Source: Candidatus Scalindua japonica
GTDB lineage: Bacteria > Planctomycetota > Brocadiia > Brocadiales > Scalinduaceae
Assembly: GCF_002443295.1 (NCBI RefSeq)
Contig: NZ_BAOS01000017.1
Location: 124,001-188,000, forward strand
Direction of reading: 5' to 3'
Length of the DNA stretch: 64,000 nt
Shown here: positions 1-8,303 of the stretch, one piece after another
Layout: each line of letters starts with the position of its first letter
How positions within the stretch are numbered: the stretch's first letter is position 1
The notes under the pieces: generated by a model
Database searches by the model: none
Seen by the model: only the letters and a program-made list of their open reading frames with translations
Told to the model about the DNA's origin: nothing
Made by a program: the position numbers and the translations under genes

Positions 1-1036
1 TGCTCAGGATGGCCTTCTGTCCATTCAAAATAGAAACCTCAGGGGCTGAAAGGACGGTGATATCTCCCTGTGATTTCAGCGCCGTTAAGAGATAATTAAA
101 GTCACCATCACTCTTCCCTATCTGAAACAGCTCCGCCACGTCACCCGGTCTTGACTCGCCGGTCGGGGTTGTTGTCTGGCCTAACCGTGGGGCAAAACTC
201 TGTACAATGTTCAAAGGGTTGGTTTTACCCGAAAACGGCCCTATAGATTGAAGCGTCGCCGCCCAGTTAATTCCAAATTCATTACCCGCTTTAAGGGTAA
301 CTTCCAGCAACTTTGCCCTGATATGTATCTGTGTCTTAACTGATGACTTGAAAATGTTTATGTATTCCTCTATCTCATTCATATTTGGCCGATAGTCAGT
401 AACTCTTATGTAACCCACTCTCTTGTTTATTAACAATTTTCCCGTATCACTACTCATAAGTGACCTGATCCCTGATTCAAGTTCTCCCCATACATCTACA
501 GATTCTTCAGTCTCAATATAGCCATAACTTGCACTATCATTTTCCTCTCCTCCGGCCCCTGTGACAGCCAGGACCGAGCTTTTGGATTTCCTGGTAGAAG
601 TGCTGTAAATAAATTCAAAGGTACGTGTTAACATTCTTGGCTGTGAAACCCTGAGAATATTGTCTTCAATAGTGTACTCAAGCCCTAATGGTCTCAGCAA
701 GATTTCAAGGGTCTTGTCAAGCGGCAGATTCTTGAATGATGCAGTTATTTTGCCAGAGGCATCAGGGTCTACAATAACATTATATTCCGGTAACTCTTCG
801 GACAACACATAGAGAACGTCCTTTAGTGCCATATCCTTAACCGATAAGCTAAACAGCTTCTCTCTCTCTTTTACCTCTTCCAGCATTTGAGTTACAGGCA
901 GTTCATCCAGAGTAGAAAGGTTGCCTCTTTTTTCAGGGACTAACTGACTGACCGGCATTTTTTTCAGCTCTTCTTTAGTGGTAGCACATCCGGCAATAAT
1001 GGATACAATAATCATTGCTAAAATAATATTTTTCAT
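1..1036 (-). CDS. mshL: Type IV pilus / MSHA-type secretin lipoprotein, 3' end outside window
   Basis: Partial gene: it starts with ATG at 1036 and stays open to the left edge, giving about 345 residues. GGAGG lies just upstream of the start. The N-terminus is a lipoprotein signal with lipobox IIAGC followed by ATTKEE. Residues of about 60-125 form a secretin N-domain (the segment KDMALKDVLYVLSEELPEY and the following LRPLGLEYTIEDNILRV). Then comes an N-domain with GKLLINKRVGYIRVTDY, and the secretin core begins at VKTQIHIRAKLLEVTLKAG. Secretins form the outer-membrane channel for pilus fibres or type II secretion. The gene is last in an operon of pilin, PilM-N, PilO and PilP genes, so a pilus secretin of the MshL/PilQ group is the best call. 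The C-terminal beta-barrel part is missing from view. GspD of a type II system is the main alternative. Confidence 0.85.
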   Translation of the reverse strand, partial: MKNIILAMIIVSIIAGCATTKEELKKMPVSQLVPEKRGNLSTLDELPVTQMLEEVKEREKLFSLSVKDMALKDVLYVLSEELPEYNVIVDPDASGKITASFKNLPLDKTLEILLRPLGLEYTIEDNILRVSQPRMLTRTFEFIYSTSTRKSKSSVLAVTGAGGEENDSASYGYIETEESVDVWGELESGIRSLMSSDTGKLLINKRVGYIRVTDYRPNMNEIEEYINIFKSSVKTQIHIRAKLLEVTLKAGNEFGINWAATLQSIGPFSGKTNPLNIVQSFAPRLGQTTTPTGESRPGDVAELFQIGKSDGDFNYLLTALKSQGDITVLSAPEVSILNGQKAILS

Positions 1037-1202
1037 TTCTCCTCCTTATGCATGCGTTTAATTGAATGGCTGAGATAGAACTCTCCGGTAATACAACCTG
1101 TATGTTGCCCTGCTCTCCCGTCTAAAGTAATGACTACTGTCTTATCCATCATCTATAAAATACGCGGGTTTGTTCCGCAAAAAAACTTCACTAAAAATTT
1201 TT

Positions 1203-1275
1203 TAAAAATTAACCATTACATTTCAAGTTTTGTTTTGTATAAAAATTAACCATTACATTTCAAGTTTTGTTTTGT
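1203..1275. repeat. Tandem duplication, 36-bp unit, period 37
   Basis: The segment 1203..1238 is repeated without mismatch at 1240..1275, with one base between the copies. The unit is AT-rich and contains AACCATTACATTTCAAG. Only two copies are present. It lies 167 bases upstream of the secretin start and may be a recent slippage product in a regulatory region. Confidence 0.9.
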
Positions 1276-1704
1276 CTTGTTGAAGAATTAATCACTAAAA
1301 CGTAAGCATTGCTTTGTTGCGCAAATGCATTGCCAAAATATTTGTCAAACTCAAAGTTTTTATAAGATGCTTAGATAACAGCATATGCGAGCTAAAGCAT
1401 TTTACTGTTTATACATTTTTATTTGTTTTAACATGTGTCACTCTGGTGCATCCTGAGTTATTTTGAATCTTAGCAGTACAGGGAGGACTGGTGGGTTGGA
1501 ACCTCCAGCTCAATAGTTTCTCATGTTGGTACAAACGACTACCGGAATCCGGCATGGAAAACGTGTGAGAGAGACGAATGCTACAGGCTGGATATAGATG
1601 TCTTACAGAAGGTCAGTGTGAGTAAGCTCAATGTAGAAAGAATGGTACATAGGAAAGCAAAAAGGAAGGACAGGTTTATTTCCTTTCAACTCTACCTCTA
1701 TAGG

Positions 1705-1731
1705 GTCCGGGAAAGCTTACGGGCTTTTTTT
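1705..1731 (+). terminator. Rho-independent terminator-like hairpin, plus strand
   Basis: GTCCG (1705..1709) can pair with CGGGC (1720..1724) around a 10-base loop, with one G-U pair, and is followed directly by seven T residues (1725..1731). The T-run is on the plus strand, while both neighbouring genes are on the minus strand. The structure would therefore end a rightward transcript of the unannotated stretch. The stem is short, so confidence is moderate. Confidence 0.45.
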
Positions 1732-1735
1732 ATTT

Positions 1736-2200
1736 CTACCCCTTTGTCCTCGATATAATCCGCTTAGTAACCTTAAACCTGGCCTTCTGTTCCTGCATAA
1801 GAAGGGTCCTTTTCAACCCATTCTTCCCGGACAAAACTACTCGATCCCTGTTTATTTCGGTCACCTGTTCCTCTCCCACCCAACTGCCTGTTTCTACCCA
1901 TACATGGTTAATATTGGCAATGGATTTCCCATTGCTCCGGAAAATACCTTTTACCCTGCTGGCAACCATTCCCTCTTCCCATTTTCCTGACTCTGAGTAA
2001 GTCTCTACAAAATCCTGTGATTTTTTAAAAAAACTTACGTCAAGGGGGAGAGTAAAAGGACCGCGTACGGACTCTTCTTCCTTTGAAGGATTTAAAACCA
2101 TGTCCTCTCCACCACCATATATATCTGTAAAGCAAATTGATAAAATATTAATGGTAATGATAGTCGTAAATAAAAACAGTCTCGTTTTGATATGTTTCAT
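1736..2200 (-). CDS. pilP: PilP / MshK-like pilus assembly protein
   Basis: About 154 residues with an N-terminal hydrophobic segment (LFLFTTIITINILSICF) that could be a signal anchor. The C-terminal half has the pattern of PilP/GspC homology domains: VKGIFRSNGKSIANINHVW, then GEEQVTEINRDRVVLSG. PilP links the inner-membrane PilN-PilO pair to the secretin. The position between PilO and the secretin fits this role exactly. I chose the ATG at 2200 because GGAG lies nine bases upstream; the ATG at 2215 has no ribosome binding site. A long gap (1037..1735) separates it from the secretin gene. Sequence similarity alone is weak, so the call rests mainly on gene order. Confidence 0.65.
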   Translation of the reverse strand: MKHIKTRLFLFTTIITINILSICFTDIYGGGEDMVLNPSKEEESVRGPFTLPLDVSFFKKSQDFVETYSESGKWEEGMVASRVKGIFRSNGKSIANINHVWVETGSWVGEEQVTEINRDRVVLSGKNGLKRTLLMQEQKARFKVTKRIISRTKG

Positions 2201-2215
2201 AATTAATAACTCCAT

Positions 2216-2373
2216 TTTATAATTTTAAAAATCAGTGGATTTGTCTCTCTTCCGAGAGGATTCCAATTCTGAAGGCATCTCGAAAGAGAGGCGGGTCGTA
2301 TTTGCGAATAAAGTTATCAGGCAGAATCGGCGCCACCCACCTTACAACTATGGATATTAATAAACACAGGCAA
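2216..2373. repeat. Intergenic imperfect palindrome (copy 1 of a small repeat)
   Basis: At 2244..2291 CTCTCTTCCGAGAGG is followed about 20 bases later by ATCTCGAAAGAGAGG, making an imperfect hairpin. The same layout occurs at 46609..46654. The remaining bases of this 158-base gap show no gene. Confidence 0.5.
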
Positions 2374-3024
2374 TCACTTACTGGCGACAATATCACCTGC
2401 TTTCTTTTTACTATAAACGTTTATCATCAGATTTGATACTACCTGTGGATACAGTTTTTCATCACTACTGATTTCCAATGTATCTATGATAAGGAACGTT
2501 GCCAGGTCCTGTAGTACGCTTATGAACTTTTCCAGTTTGTCGTATTTACCCTGCAAATTGATATCAAAGGAGACCTTAATATAACCGGGAACTTGTCCGG
2601 GGATGACAGTACTGGACCCAGTTTCCTCACCTTTATCATTATCAGGTTCAGGCGAAGGTGGTGGCTCTATCACCCTTGTAGACATTTTTAACACCTTTAA
2701 ATCCAGACGCAGCGCTTCTTTTTCTATCGTTTTAATTATGGGAATTATCTCCCCACTTGCAGCTATTTTAGTCCTGATTTTATTGAGTTGGTTTTCAATC
2801 GCCGCTACTTCTTCTTCTATCTTTTTTGTCATGGTAACATGTTTTCTGGCGATACCGATTTTATTTTTGTGATCTTCAATTTCCCTGGATATATCCACTA
2901 TCTCTTTCTTTGAAGGAACGAGAAAAAATTGATAAAATGCTGCCGACAAGGCCAATGAGCCGACAACACCCAGCATAAGGCATTTCTTTTTATCCAGCTT
3001 AGGCATATTTCCTTTTAGTTCCAA
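2374..3024 (-). CDS. pilO: PilO-like pilus assembly protein
   Basis: 216 residues: a short basic cytoplasmic start, one membrane segment at about residues 17-36 (CLMLGVVGSLALSAAFYQFF), a coiled coil at about 40-85 rich in E, K and I, then a folded periplasmic domain with IKVSFDINLQGKYDKLEKFI. This is the layout of PilO, which pairs with PilN in the inner membrane and aligns the secretin with the platform. It lies 12 bases downstream of the PilM-PilN gene. The start is a TTG with GGAGG eight bases upstream; an ATG at 3006 with a weaker AAGGA is the alternative. A proline-rich linker (PPPSPEP) at about residue 121 is unusual. Confidence 0.8.
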   Translation of the reverse strand: MELKGNMPKLDKKKCLMLGVVGSLALSAAFYQFFLVPSKKEIVDISREIEDHKNKIGIARKHVTMTKKIEEEVAAIENQLNKIRTKIAASGEIIPIIKTIEKEALRLDLKVLKMSTRVIEPPPSPEPDNDKGEETGSSTVIPGQVPGYIKVSFDINLQGKYDKLEKFISVLQDLATFLIIDTLEISSDEKLYPQVVSNLMINVYSKKKAGDIVASK

Positions 3025-3036
3025 ATCTATTACCTC

Positions 3037-4734
3037 CTATATAGTATTAGATAGACAACTTATCTGAAATTTCAGACCTTCAGATGTATAATCTTTGTCT
3101 TGTTCCAGGTAGATAAGCCGTACGTCATCAAATTGAATAGAATCTTCAAGGGCAGTCATAAATTCTGAAATTGCAGAGCCTCTTTTATCCAGAAAAAATG
3201 CTGTACCCGTTACCATTATCTTCTTCTTTTCTTCTGTAGATGATTCGGAGAGAAAGCGAATATATTCCAGTCGTATATTGTCTGCGGTATGCAGCCTTAT
3301 CTCTTTTAGTATTATAGAGGTATCTATATCTTCTCTAAGCACTTGAGGGTATAAGTCTCTTTCTGCCAGTAATTTTCTTTTTTTAGAACTCAGCAGAAGC
3401 ACACGTGTATTTGCGGGAGCCAGAGACGACAACTCCTTCTTTCTACCTTCCAATTCAGATCTGGCATTAACCATTCCTCCGGATATGTTTAAATAGAGAA
3501 AAAACATTACCATGGCAGCTACACCGCTGGGGACCGTTAAGGCTGTAATAGAGGCGACACTCTTGTTCTCGTTCTTTTTCTTTCCGTGTAAGAGATTCAA
3601 CTCTTCTTTATTCCACACGGCCAAACCATACACTGTAACCAGAGCCGAGGGGCTCGCTGTAGTAATTTCTTCAGATATTCCATCCGCATATTCTGCACCA
3701 TGGATGGGATTGGCCGATTCTACTTCTATACCAAGCTCACTTGACAGGAAGACCCTTAGGCCTTGCAACTCACAACCTCCACCCGACATACTTATTTTTT
3801 CTACGTTAGATATATGGAATTCAGTTGTATAAAAATCGAAACTCGTCCTGATTTCACTCAACAGCTTTTCTAAAACAGGCATCATCAGCATGGAAAGTTG
3901 TGACAACTGTATACCACCTTCTGTCGTTTTCCTTTCTGTTGGAGAGGGAAATCCGTATTCTCGCTTCAGGGCGTCTGCATCGTCATATGATAGCGTATGC
4001 AGATCTTTCCCGCTTTCGCTTATCGGCGCTGATATCAGTGATTTTGTTACATCATTACCTCCCAGATTAATAGTCCTGGTAAATTCGAGTACTCCATTAT
4101 TAAAGAAACTAATGACAGTCCTCTCATAACCAATATCCACCATGGCGCTAACTTTATCTCTTTCATCATTATTACGTAGTGCAAGCGTTTTCCATTGTAC
4201 TAATGGGGCAACAGTGACCGCAACAGGCTTCAAGCCGGCAGCACGAGCAATAGAGAACTCCTGCTCTACTAACTCTTTGGGAGCAGCAACCAGGATGACA
4301 TCCAGCTTATTTACACCATCCTCATTCTTTTCCCCTACAATCATATAATCCATAGCCATTTTGTCGACGGGGATGGATACATATTTCTGCACCTCAAAAG
4401 GCACTACTTCATCCAGCTCTTCTTCTGGCATTGGAGGCAAGGTAATACGTCGGATGAAAACCTGAGACCCTGATACCATAATAACAACATCTTTGTCCAC
4501 AATGCGTCCTTCCGCCAGGCAATTTTTTATTAACCCGGTCAGTACCTCCGGATTCCTTCCGTTCTGCCTTGCTTCTACAGGTACTTCTGATATTGCCAGG
4601 CACTCTATTTTCTGGTCCGTTCCGTTGACGTTTACTCCTAAGGCCTTTACGGAATAGTTGCCTATATCCAGACCTATCAGACGTTTTCCTTTACTTTTCT
4701 TTGAAATTGAAGAGAACATTTTATTTTTTAACAT
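3037..4734 (-). CDS. pilM: PilM-PilN fusion protein of the pilus inner-membrane complex
   Basis: 565 residues with two parts. Residues 15-375 are PilM, an actin-like ATPase fold: RLIGLDIGNYSVKALGV at the start (phosphate-1 loop), VSAMVDIGYERTVISFFNNG (phosphate-2), and ISMSGGGCELQGL (adenosine loop). Residues 378-565 look like PilN: the segment ELNLLHGKK resembles the conserved INLLP start of PilN, followed by a membrane segment at about 400-418, a coiled coil and a small C-terminal domain with IRLEYIRFLSES. In most systems PilM and PilN are separate and bind through that INLLP tail. Here they are one chain. The gene sits between the PilX-like protein and PilO, in the MSHA-like order. Confidence 0.87.
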   Translation of the reverse strand: MLKNKMFSSISKKSKGKRLIGLDIGNYSVKALGVNVNGTDQKIECLAISEVPVEARQNGRNPEVLTGLIKNCLAEGRIVDKDVVIMVSGSQVFIRRITLPPMPEEELDEVVPFEVQKYVSIPVDKMAMDYMIVGEKNEDGVNKLDVILVAAPKELVEQEFSIARAAGLKPVAVTVAPLVQWKTLALRNNDERDKVSAMVDIGYERTVISFFNNGVLEFTRTINLGGNDVTKSLISAPISESGKDLHTLSYDDADALKREYGFPSPTERKTTEGGIQLSQLSMLMMPVLEKLLSEIRTSFDFYTTEFHISNVEKISMSGGGCELQGLRVFLSSELGIEVESANPIHGAEYADGISEEITTASPSALVTVYGLAVWNKEELNLLHGKKKNENKSVASITALTVPSGVAAMVMFFLYLNISGGMVNARSELEGRKKELSSLAPANTRVLLLSSKKRKLLAERDLYPQVLREDIDTSIILKEIRLHTADNIRLEYIRFLSESSTEEKKKIMVTGTAFFLDKRGSAISEFMTALEDSIQFDDVRLIYLEQDKDYTSEGLKFQISCLSNTI

Positions 4735-4748
4735 GGTTTTTCACTTTC

Positions 4749-6007
4749 TTAATTAGCTGCCACTGCCTCCGACAATGATTGGACGGTTATGATGGGCATT
4801 GACGTACTTAAATCTCTAAAATAATCATTTTCTACTGTAACTGCGGTTGGATTTCCATTTCCATTTATAACACCACCATAATGGATTATGCCTCCAATTA
4901 TATCTGAGTTACCATTGAATGTAATATCACCTTCGCAGATTATTATGGCGTCCATTGTGGCGGTCCCATTCAAAACAACGTCTCCTTTTACCCAGAACAC
5001 CCCCACCCCTTCCGGTTTGAACCAACGGTAAGGTCATTCTCAACATAGGTAAAGTTCGGCATTGCGTTTGTTGGTGCATCAATGTAGTAACTTGGATTTG
5101 ATGGTTCCGGATAATCATCGTTAGCATTGTCAATAGTCAAGTCCCAGGCATTGTAGTGTCCCTGATCAATGGCAATGACCTTAACAAAATCCACATCCAA
5201 TAACTGTGCAGGACGAATAACAATACCGGTCTCAGGGTCAGGGCCAGTATTGTTATCTACCCCGGGAGTACCAAAACTAGTTACAATAGAGCCATCATCA
5301 TTTGTCATGCCAAAACCTCCACCTGTTCCTGCAATACCACCACTCGTTTGTACACCCGGTTGTACTGCGGTGCCAGGAGAAGGAATAATAGTCACCTTTG
5401 TCTTTATCTGTCTTTGTGAGACTGTGGTACCGCCTCTTATAACCTTACCAGTCGCTATTATGGTGTAAACATCTGAGAAACCGTCAAGTGGATTACTCAC
5501 ATCAGTAACGTTATTGATAATGGTAGCATCATCACCATCATCATCTACTATGTCATCATCCGCAAGTGCTGTATCATCATCATTATTACCACGATCTAAA
5601 TCAACATCAGAATTTGTGGAATGCGGAGATGAGCCCGCGAGGTACGGTCTTTCAATCCAGTACTCTGCTCTTTCAGTAGTGCTGGATGATACGACGTACG
5701 GAGCACTCCTTATGCCTGTTGTAGCAGCTGGAAAAAGGGGAGTTCCGGAGGCATTCATACTAAAAAACCTGTACTTTGCATCCTGAAGGGCAAACATTGT
5801 TGCTGTATCAGCCAGGTAATAGGCCTTGTTTGAATTTATGGTTAGAGGTGCAGATACTTTCCAAGTACCCATAATAGAGGTAAAGATACCTCCCATTACT
5901 GACATAAGCACCATTATTACTATGATGGAAGTGAGGGCAATCCCTTCGTTTCTGTTAAAAAATCCAGGAAATTTCTTCAGTAATTTTGTAGTCTTAATAT
6001 TGACCAT
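4749..6007 (-). CDS. PilX/MshP-like minor pilus protein with apparent frameshift
   Basis: The first part (start to about 4988) has a pilin-like N-terminus: NEGIALTSIIVIMVLMSVMG, then NKAYYLADTATMFALQDAKY. It ends prematurely in ENDLTVGSNRKGWGCSG. The adjoining frame continues as GVFWVKGDVVLNGTATMDA and IICEGDITFNGNSDIIGGII, the repeated 'GDV-ING' motif typical of the C-terminus of this family. Adding one G to the G5 tract (C5 at 5000..5004 on the plus strand) joins the two parts as GWGVFWVKGD. The real product would be about 419 residues. A sequencing error, a true mutation or phase variation are all possible. I chose ATG 6007; a TTG at 6013 is an alternative. An acidic Asp-rich linker (about residues 135-165) is notable. 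Confidence 0.75.
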
Positions 6008-6069
6008 TTTCAAATAAAGTCGCTAATAATTTCAGCTTATAAATACACTTCTTACACTTCTTAGTTTAA

Positions 6070-6612
6070 CTAAAGACCATAGTTCCTGGGATAAATTTTT
6101 GTATTCCAATTAGAGCCGCCGTCAAGTACCAGATCTATGATAATTGCGTCAACACTGCTGCCATATTGCGGCACAGCATCGGCAATGAAGGTTGTAACAT
6201 GTTCCGCTATAACATCGCCTGAAGTATCGTTGCCAGGAAGACCTCCATAAGTTGTAGAGCTCTGCCTTCTCAGTTCATTAGTGGATGTATTCCGAATAAA
6301 TTTTACAAACAGGTTTCCGTCCAAACTTGAAGTAACATTTTTTTCAAATATTAGTTGATTTGTTGCTGTATTATTTATGGTTTTTGCCTCTTTTACCTCT
6401 CTACTTATCTTTTCCATTACCATGATGGCATCATCATTTCTCTCTTTTTTCTTCTGCATGGCAATTTGCGCGCTCAAACTTTTGGTAAGGACCCCAAAAA
6501 CAAAAGTCCCGAGTATAGAGGCAATTACAACCACTATAATCATCTCCATCAGAGTGAAACCAGCCTCTCCATCTTGAGTATGTTGACATTTATGTTTTCT
6601 ATTAATTTGCAT
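6070..6612 (-). CDS. Minor pilin, MshO/PilW/GspJ-like
   Basis: About 180 residues with a class III signal at residues 17-38: EAGFTLMEMIIVVVIASILG, cleaved before F with E at +5. The body follows with QKKKERNDDAIMVMEKISREVKEA, the usual helix region of GspJ/PilW/MshO proteins, then a beta-rich C-terminus. Minor pilins of this kind prime fibre assembly. The ATG at 6612 overlaps the stop of the preceding pilin gene by 11 bases, which suggests translational coupling; the longer frame from 6660 would lie within the upstream gene and is unlikely. Third of four consecutive prepilin genes after the platform gene's small partner, counting from the major pilin as the first it is the fourth. Confidence 0.85.
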   Translation of the reverse strand: MQINRKHKCQHTQDGEAGFTLMEMIIVVVIASILGTFVFGVLTKSLSAQIAMQKKKERNDDAIMVMEKISREVKEAKTINNTATNQLIFEKNVTSSLDGNLFVKFIRNTSTNELRRQSSTTYGGLPGNDTSGDVIAEHVTTFIADAVPQYGSSVDAIIIDLVLDGGSNWNTKIYPRNYGL

Positions 6613-7060
6613 TTGGATTATAAAAGTCCTTTGCCAGGATGGCCCAAAGGGTGACAACATCCGCGTTCTCCGAGTTGCTTACGCTTTCAGTAACTCTTAT
6701 GAAATCTGTAGGTGAAGCAGAGTAAGTGAAAGTGCTGCCTGAATGAGACACATATTCTCTCGTGGAGTTTTCAGTATAGAGACGCCCATTCAATGTAACA
6801 GAACTGGGGACATTACCAAGATTGCTGGTAGCGATCGTATAACCGGCATTTTTTAACTCTTCTATTTCTTTCTGTGCCAGATAAGTGGCCGTGGCATATA
6901 TCTCCGGCCTGGTCCCCTGCTTTATTCCAGTGGCAAAGGGTACAACAAGGGTAGAGGAGAGGACTCCTGTTACGGTTATGATCATAACGAGTTCTACAAG
7001 GGTAAAGCCCCTCTCTGACTTCAAATCCCATATCCTATTTTTACAAAAACTATTCTTCAT
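6602..7060 (-). CDS. Minor pilin, MshD/PilV-like
   Basis: About 152 residues from the ATG at 7060, four bases after the stop of the preceding pilin gene. A class III signal is seen near residue 17: SERGFTLVELVMIITVTGVL, with E at +5. The following segment YATATYLAQKEIEELKNAGY is typical of MshD/PilV/GspI proteins. The small C-terminal domain contains SPTDFIRVTESVSN. The longer open frame upstream to 7213 has no pilin features and overlaps the preceding gene, so it was not used. The position between an MshC-like and an MshO-like gene matches MshD. Confidence 0.82.
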   Translation of the reverse strand: MKNSFCKNRIWDLKSERGFTLVELVMIITVTGVLSSTLVVPFATGIKQGTRPEIYATATYLAQKEIEELKNAGYTIATSNLGNVPSSVTLNGRLYTENSTREYVSHSGSTFTYSASPTDFIRVTESVSNSENADVVTLWAILAKDFYNPNAN

Positions 7061-7064
7061 ACGT

Positions 7065-7547
7065 TTACTGTATAGCCGCTCTTCCTGTTGTATTCTCAAC
7101 AATAATATTTTTAAAAGCCCCTTCTGAAGTAATTCTAAGAATTCCACCCGCTCCTGTAACAGGTTCACCAGTGGAATTGAATGTATATATAAGATCTGTA
7201 GTACCAGTACCAACTGGACTAAATATTGCTCTAGAAAATTCCGGTAATTCTTTTGACTCGTTTGACCCTGCAGATGTAATAGTGTAAGTACTACCGTTTG
7301 AGGTAAATGTAATTGTTGTTTCTCTGTACTTGCTCATTGCCATCTCTTGTGTATGACGAATATCTGATTTTACCTGCCTGGCAACACTGTCAAGGTCTAT
7401 AGTATTAATTGCTCCCAATCTGGGCAGGGCAACCGCCGCCATTATCCCCGCAATAGCTATAACCATTACCAGTTCAAAAGTAGAAAAGCCTTCAGAGCGC
7501 CCATACACTATTTTCCGGAGTTTTTTTTCTATTATATTAATTTTCAT
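7065..7547 (-). CDS. Minor pilin, MshC/GspH-like
   Basis: About 160 residues from the ATG at 7547. The class III signal is SEGFSTFELVMVIAIAGIMA, with S-T in place of the usual T-L just before the conserved E. The next segment DLDSVARQVKSDIRHTQEMAM is the hallmark of the GspH/FimT/MshC group. The C-terminal half is rich in T, S and G and looks like a beta fold. The start is uncertain because no strong ribosome binding site is seen; an in-frame ATG upstream at 7613 would add a poor leader. Confidence 0.8.
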   Translation of the reverse strand: MKINIIEKKLRKIVYGRSEGFSTFELVMVIAIAGIMAAVALPRLGAINTIDLDSVARQVKSDIRHTQEMAMSKYRETTITFTSNGSTYTITSAGSNESKELPEFSRAIFSPVGTGTTDLIYTFNSTGEPVTGAGGILRITSEGAFKNIIVENTTGRAAIQ

Positions 7548-7736
7548 TTTCACTAACCTGCGTGGTGGCATGGACAAGTTTTGTTTGTCCGTATTCTCAG
7601 CATATTGTAACATTCCACACGAACAAATGAGTTTTTACATGCCACCCTACCGTTTCAAAAACTTTGAAATTCTACACATCCAGGCAGGCAAACTGAAATA
7701 GTAAACAGTTTACCCACCTGTACTATGTAGAATAAT
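7548..7736. other. Gap downstream of the major pilin with a small hairpin
   Basis: No gene seen. On the minus strand GGACAA and TTGTCC can pair around a seven-base loop near 7573..7591. In pilin operons such a structure after the major pilin often limits read-through, but there is no T-run here, so the role is not supported beyond position. Confidence 0.3.
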
Positions 7737-8168
7737 TTAAAAAGCGGAACTAGCATCTTCTGTTATCAAAGCAGGGGTATCACCACTCCTTGCCGTCCAA
7801 TCCCATTCGAAAGTTGAACCCTTATAATTCAAGATAATGGCGGTTCCTGCGGCGTTTGAAGCAATCTCTCCTGAAGCAGGGGTATCAGTGGCGGTAGCTT
7901 GATACGTTATACCACCGGTGAACGCGGTAGCAGCTAAGACATCGGCTAAAGTGTATGTAGTTGTATTAATCAGAAAATCAGAGTGTTCTGCCTGAATTGA
8001 CGAACTAAGTGCGCTTCCAACTCCCCTGGCGGCACTGAGCTTTGCTGAATCTGACAAACTTAAGAACTTAGGTATGGCAACGGCAGAAATTACCCCGAGG
8101 ATAACAATAACCATAATGAGTTCGATAAGGGTAAAACCTTCTTCACTTTTTTTCCGTTTTGACTGCAT
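7737..8168 (-). CDS. mshA: Major type IV pilin, MshA-like
   Basis: 143 residues with a short basic leader (MQSKRKKSEEG) and the prepilin peptidase site EEGFTLIELIMVIVILGVIS, with glutamate at +5. The next segment VAIPKFLSLSDSAKLSAARG matches MSHA pilins, which carry A-x-PKF-x-(N/S)-L at this point. The rest is a small domain rich in A, T and S. GGAGAAG lies about eight bases upstream of the start. It is the first and best-conserved pilin of the four and is followed by a 189-base gap, so it is probably the main fibre subunit. Unlike some MshA and PilA proteins, it has no Cys pair near the C-terminus. Confidence 0.85.
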   Translation of the reverse strand: MQSKRKKSEEGFTLIELIMVIVILGVISAVAIPKFLSLSDSAKLSAARGVGSALSSSIQAEHSDFLINTTTYTLADVLAATAFTGGITYQATATDTPASGEIASNAAGTAIILNYKGSTFEWDWTARSGDTPALITEDASSAF

Positions 8169-8301
8169 TTTTCTTCTCCTGTAAAAAATTATAAAATTCT
8201 TTAATAATTAACTGCTCAATACCTCTTTCATGGTTCTCTATACTAATCAATACCTCCTTTCTGTCTCTCTCTTTTAAAACAGATTGTTTTGTTTCAAACA
8301 T
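8143..8301 (-). CDS. Small charged protein between pilC and the major pilin
   Basis: 52 residues from the ATG at 8301, only two bases after the stop of the PilC gene, with GAGGTGG as a likely ribosome binding site inside the end of pilC. The product is almost entirely charged and helical (FETKQSVLKERDRKEVLISI, then NFLQEKKNAVKTEKK) without a signal or membrane segment. Its end overlaps the start of the pilin gene by 26 bases. The tight coupling supports real translation; a mere leader that couples pilC to pilin is the alternative. I do not recognise a family. MSHA operons carry a small gene (mshF) at a comparable place, but no similarity can be claimed. Confidence 0.45.
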   Translation of the reverse strand: MFETKQSVLKERDRKEVLISIENHERGIEQLIIKEFYNFLQEKKNAVKTEKK

Positions 8302-8303
8302 AA

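Larger units (their letters stand above)
1037..1735. other. Gene-free stretch with a tandem duplication and a possible plus-strand transcript
   Basis: About 700 bases between the secretin and PilP genes show no convincing reading frame on either strand. The left half is very AT-rich and holds a tandem duplication (1203..1275). The right half, from about 1445, is less AT-rich and ends in a hairpin plus T-run on the plus strand (1705..1731), so a small RNA reading rightwards is possible. It does not match tmRNA, RNase P RNA or SRP RNA signature segments that I can recognise. This gap inside an otherwise tight minus-strand operon suggests that the secretin may have its own promoter. Confidence 0.5.

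Noticed and set aside
1203-1275. Start of a CRISPR array
   Set aside because: Only two units, no variable spacer between them and no cas genes.
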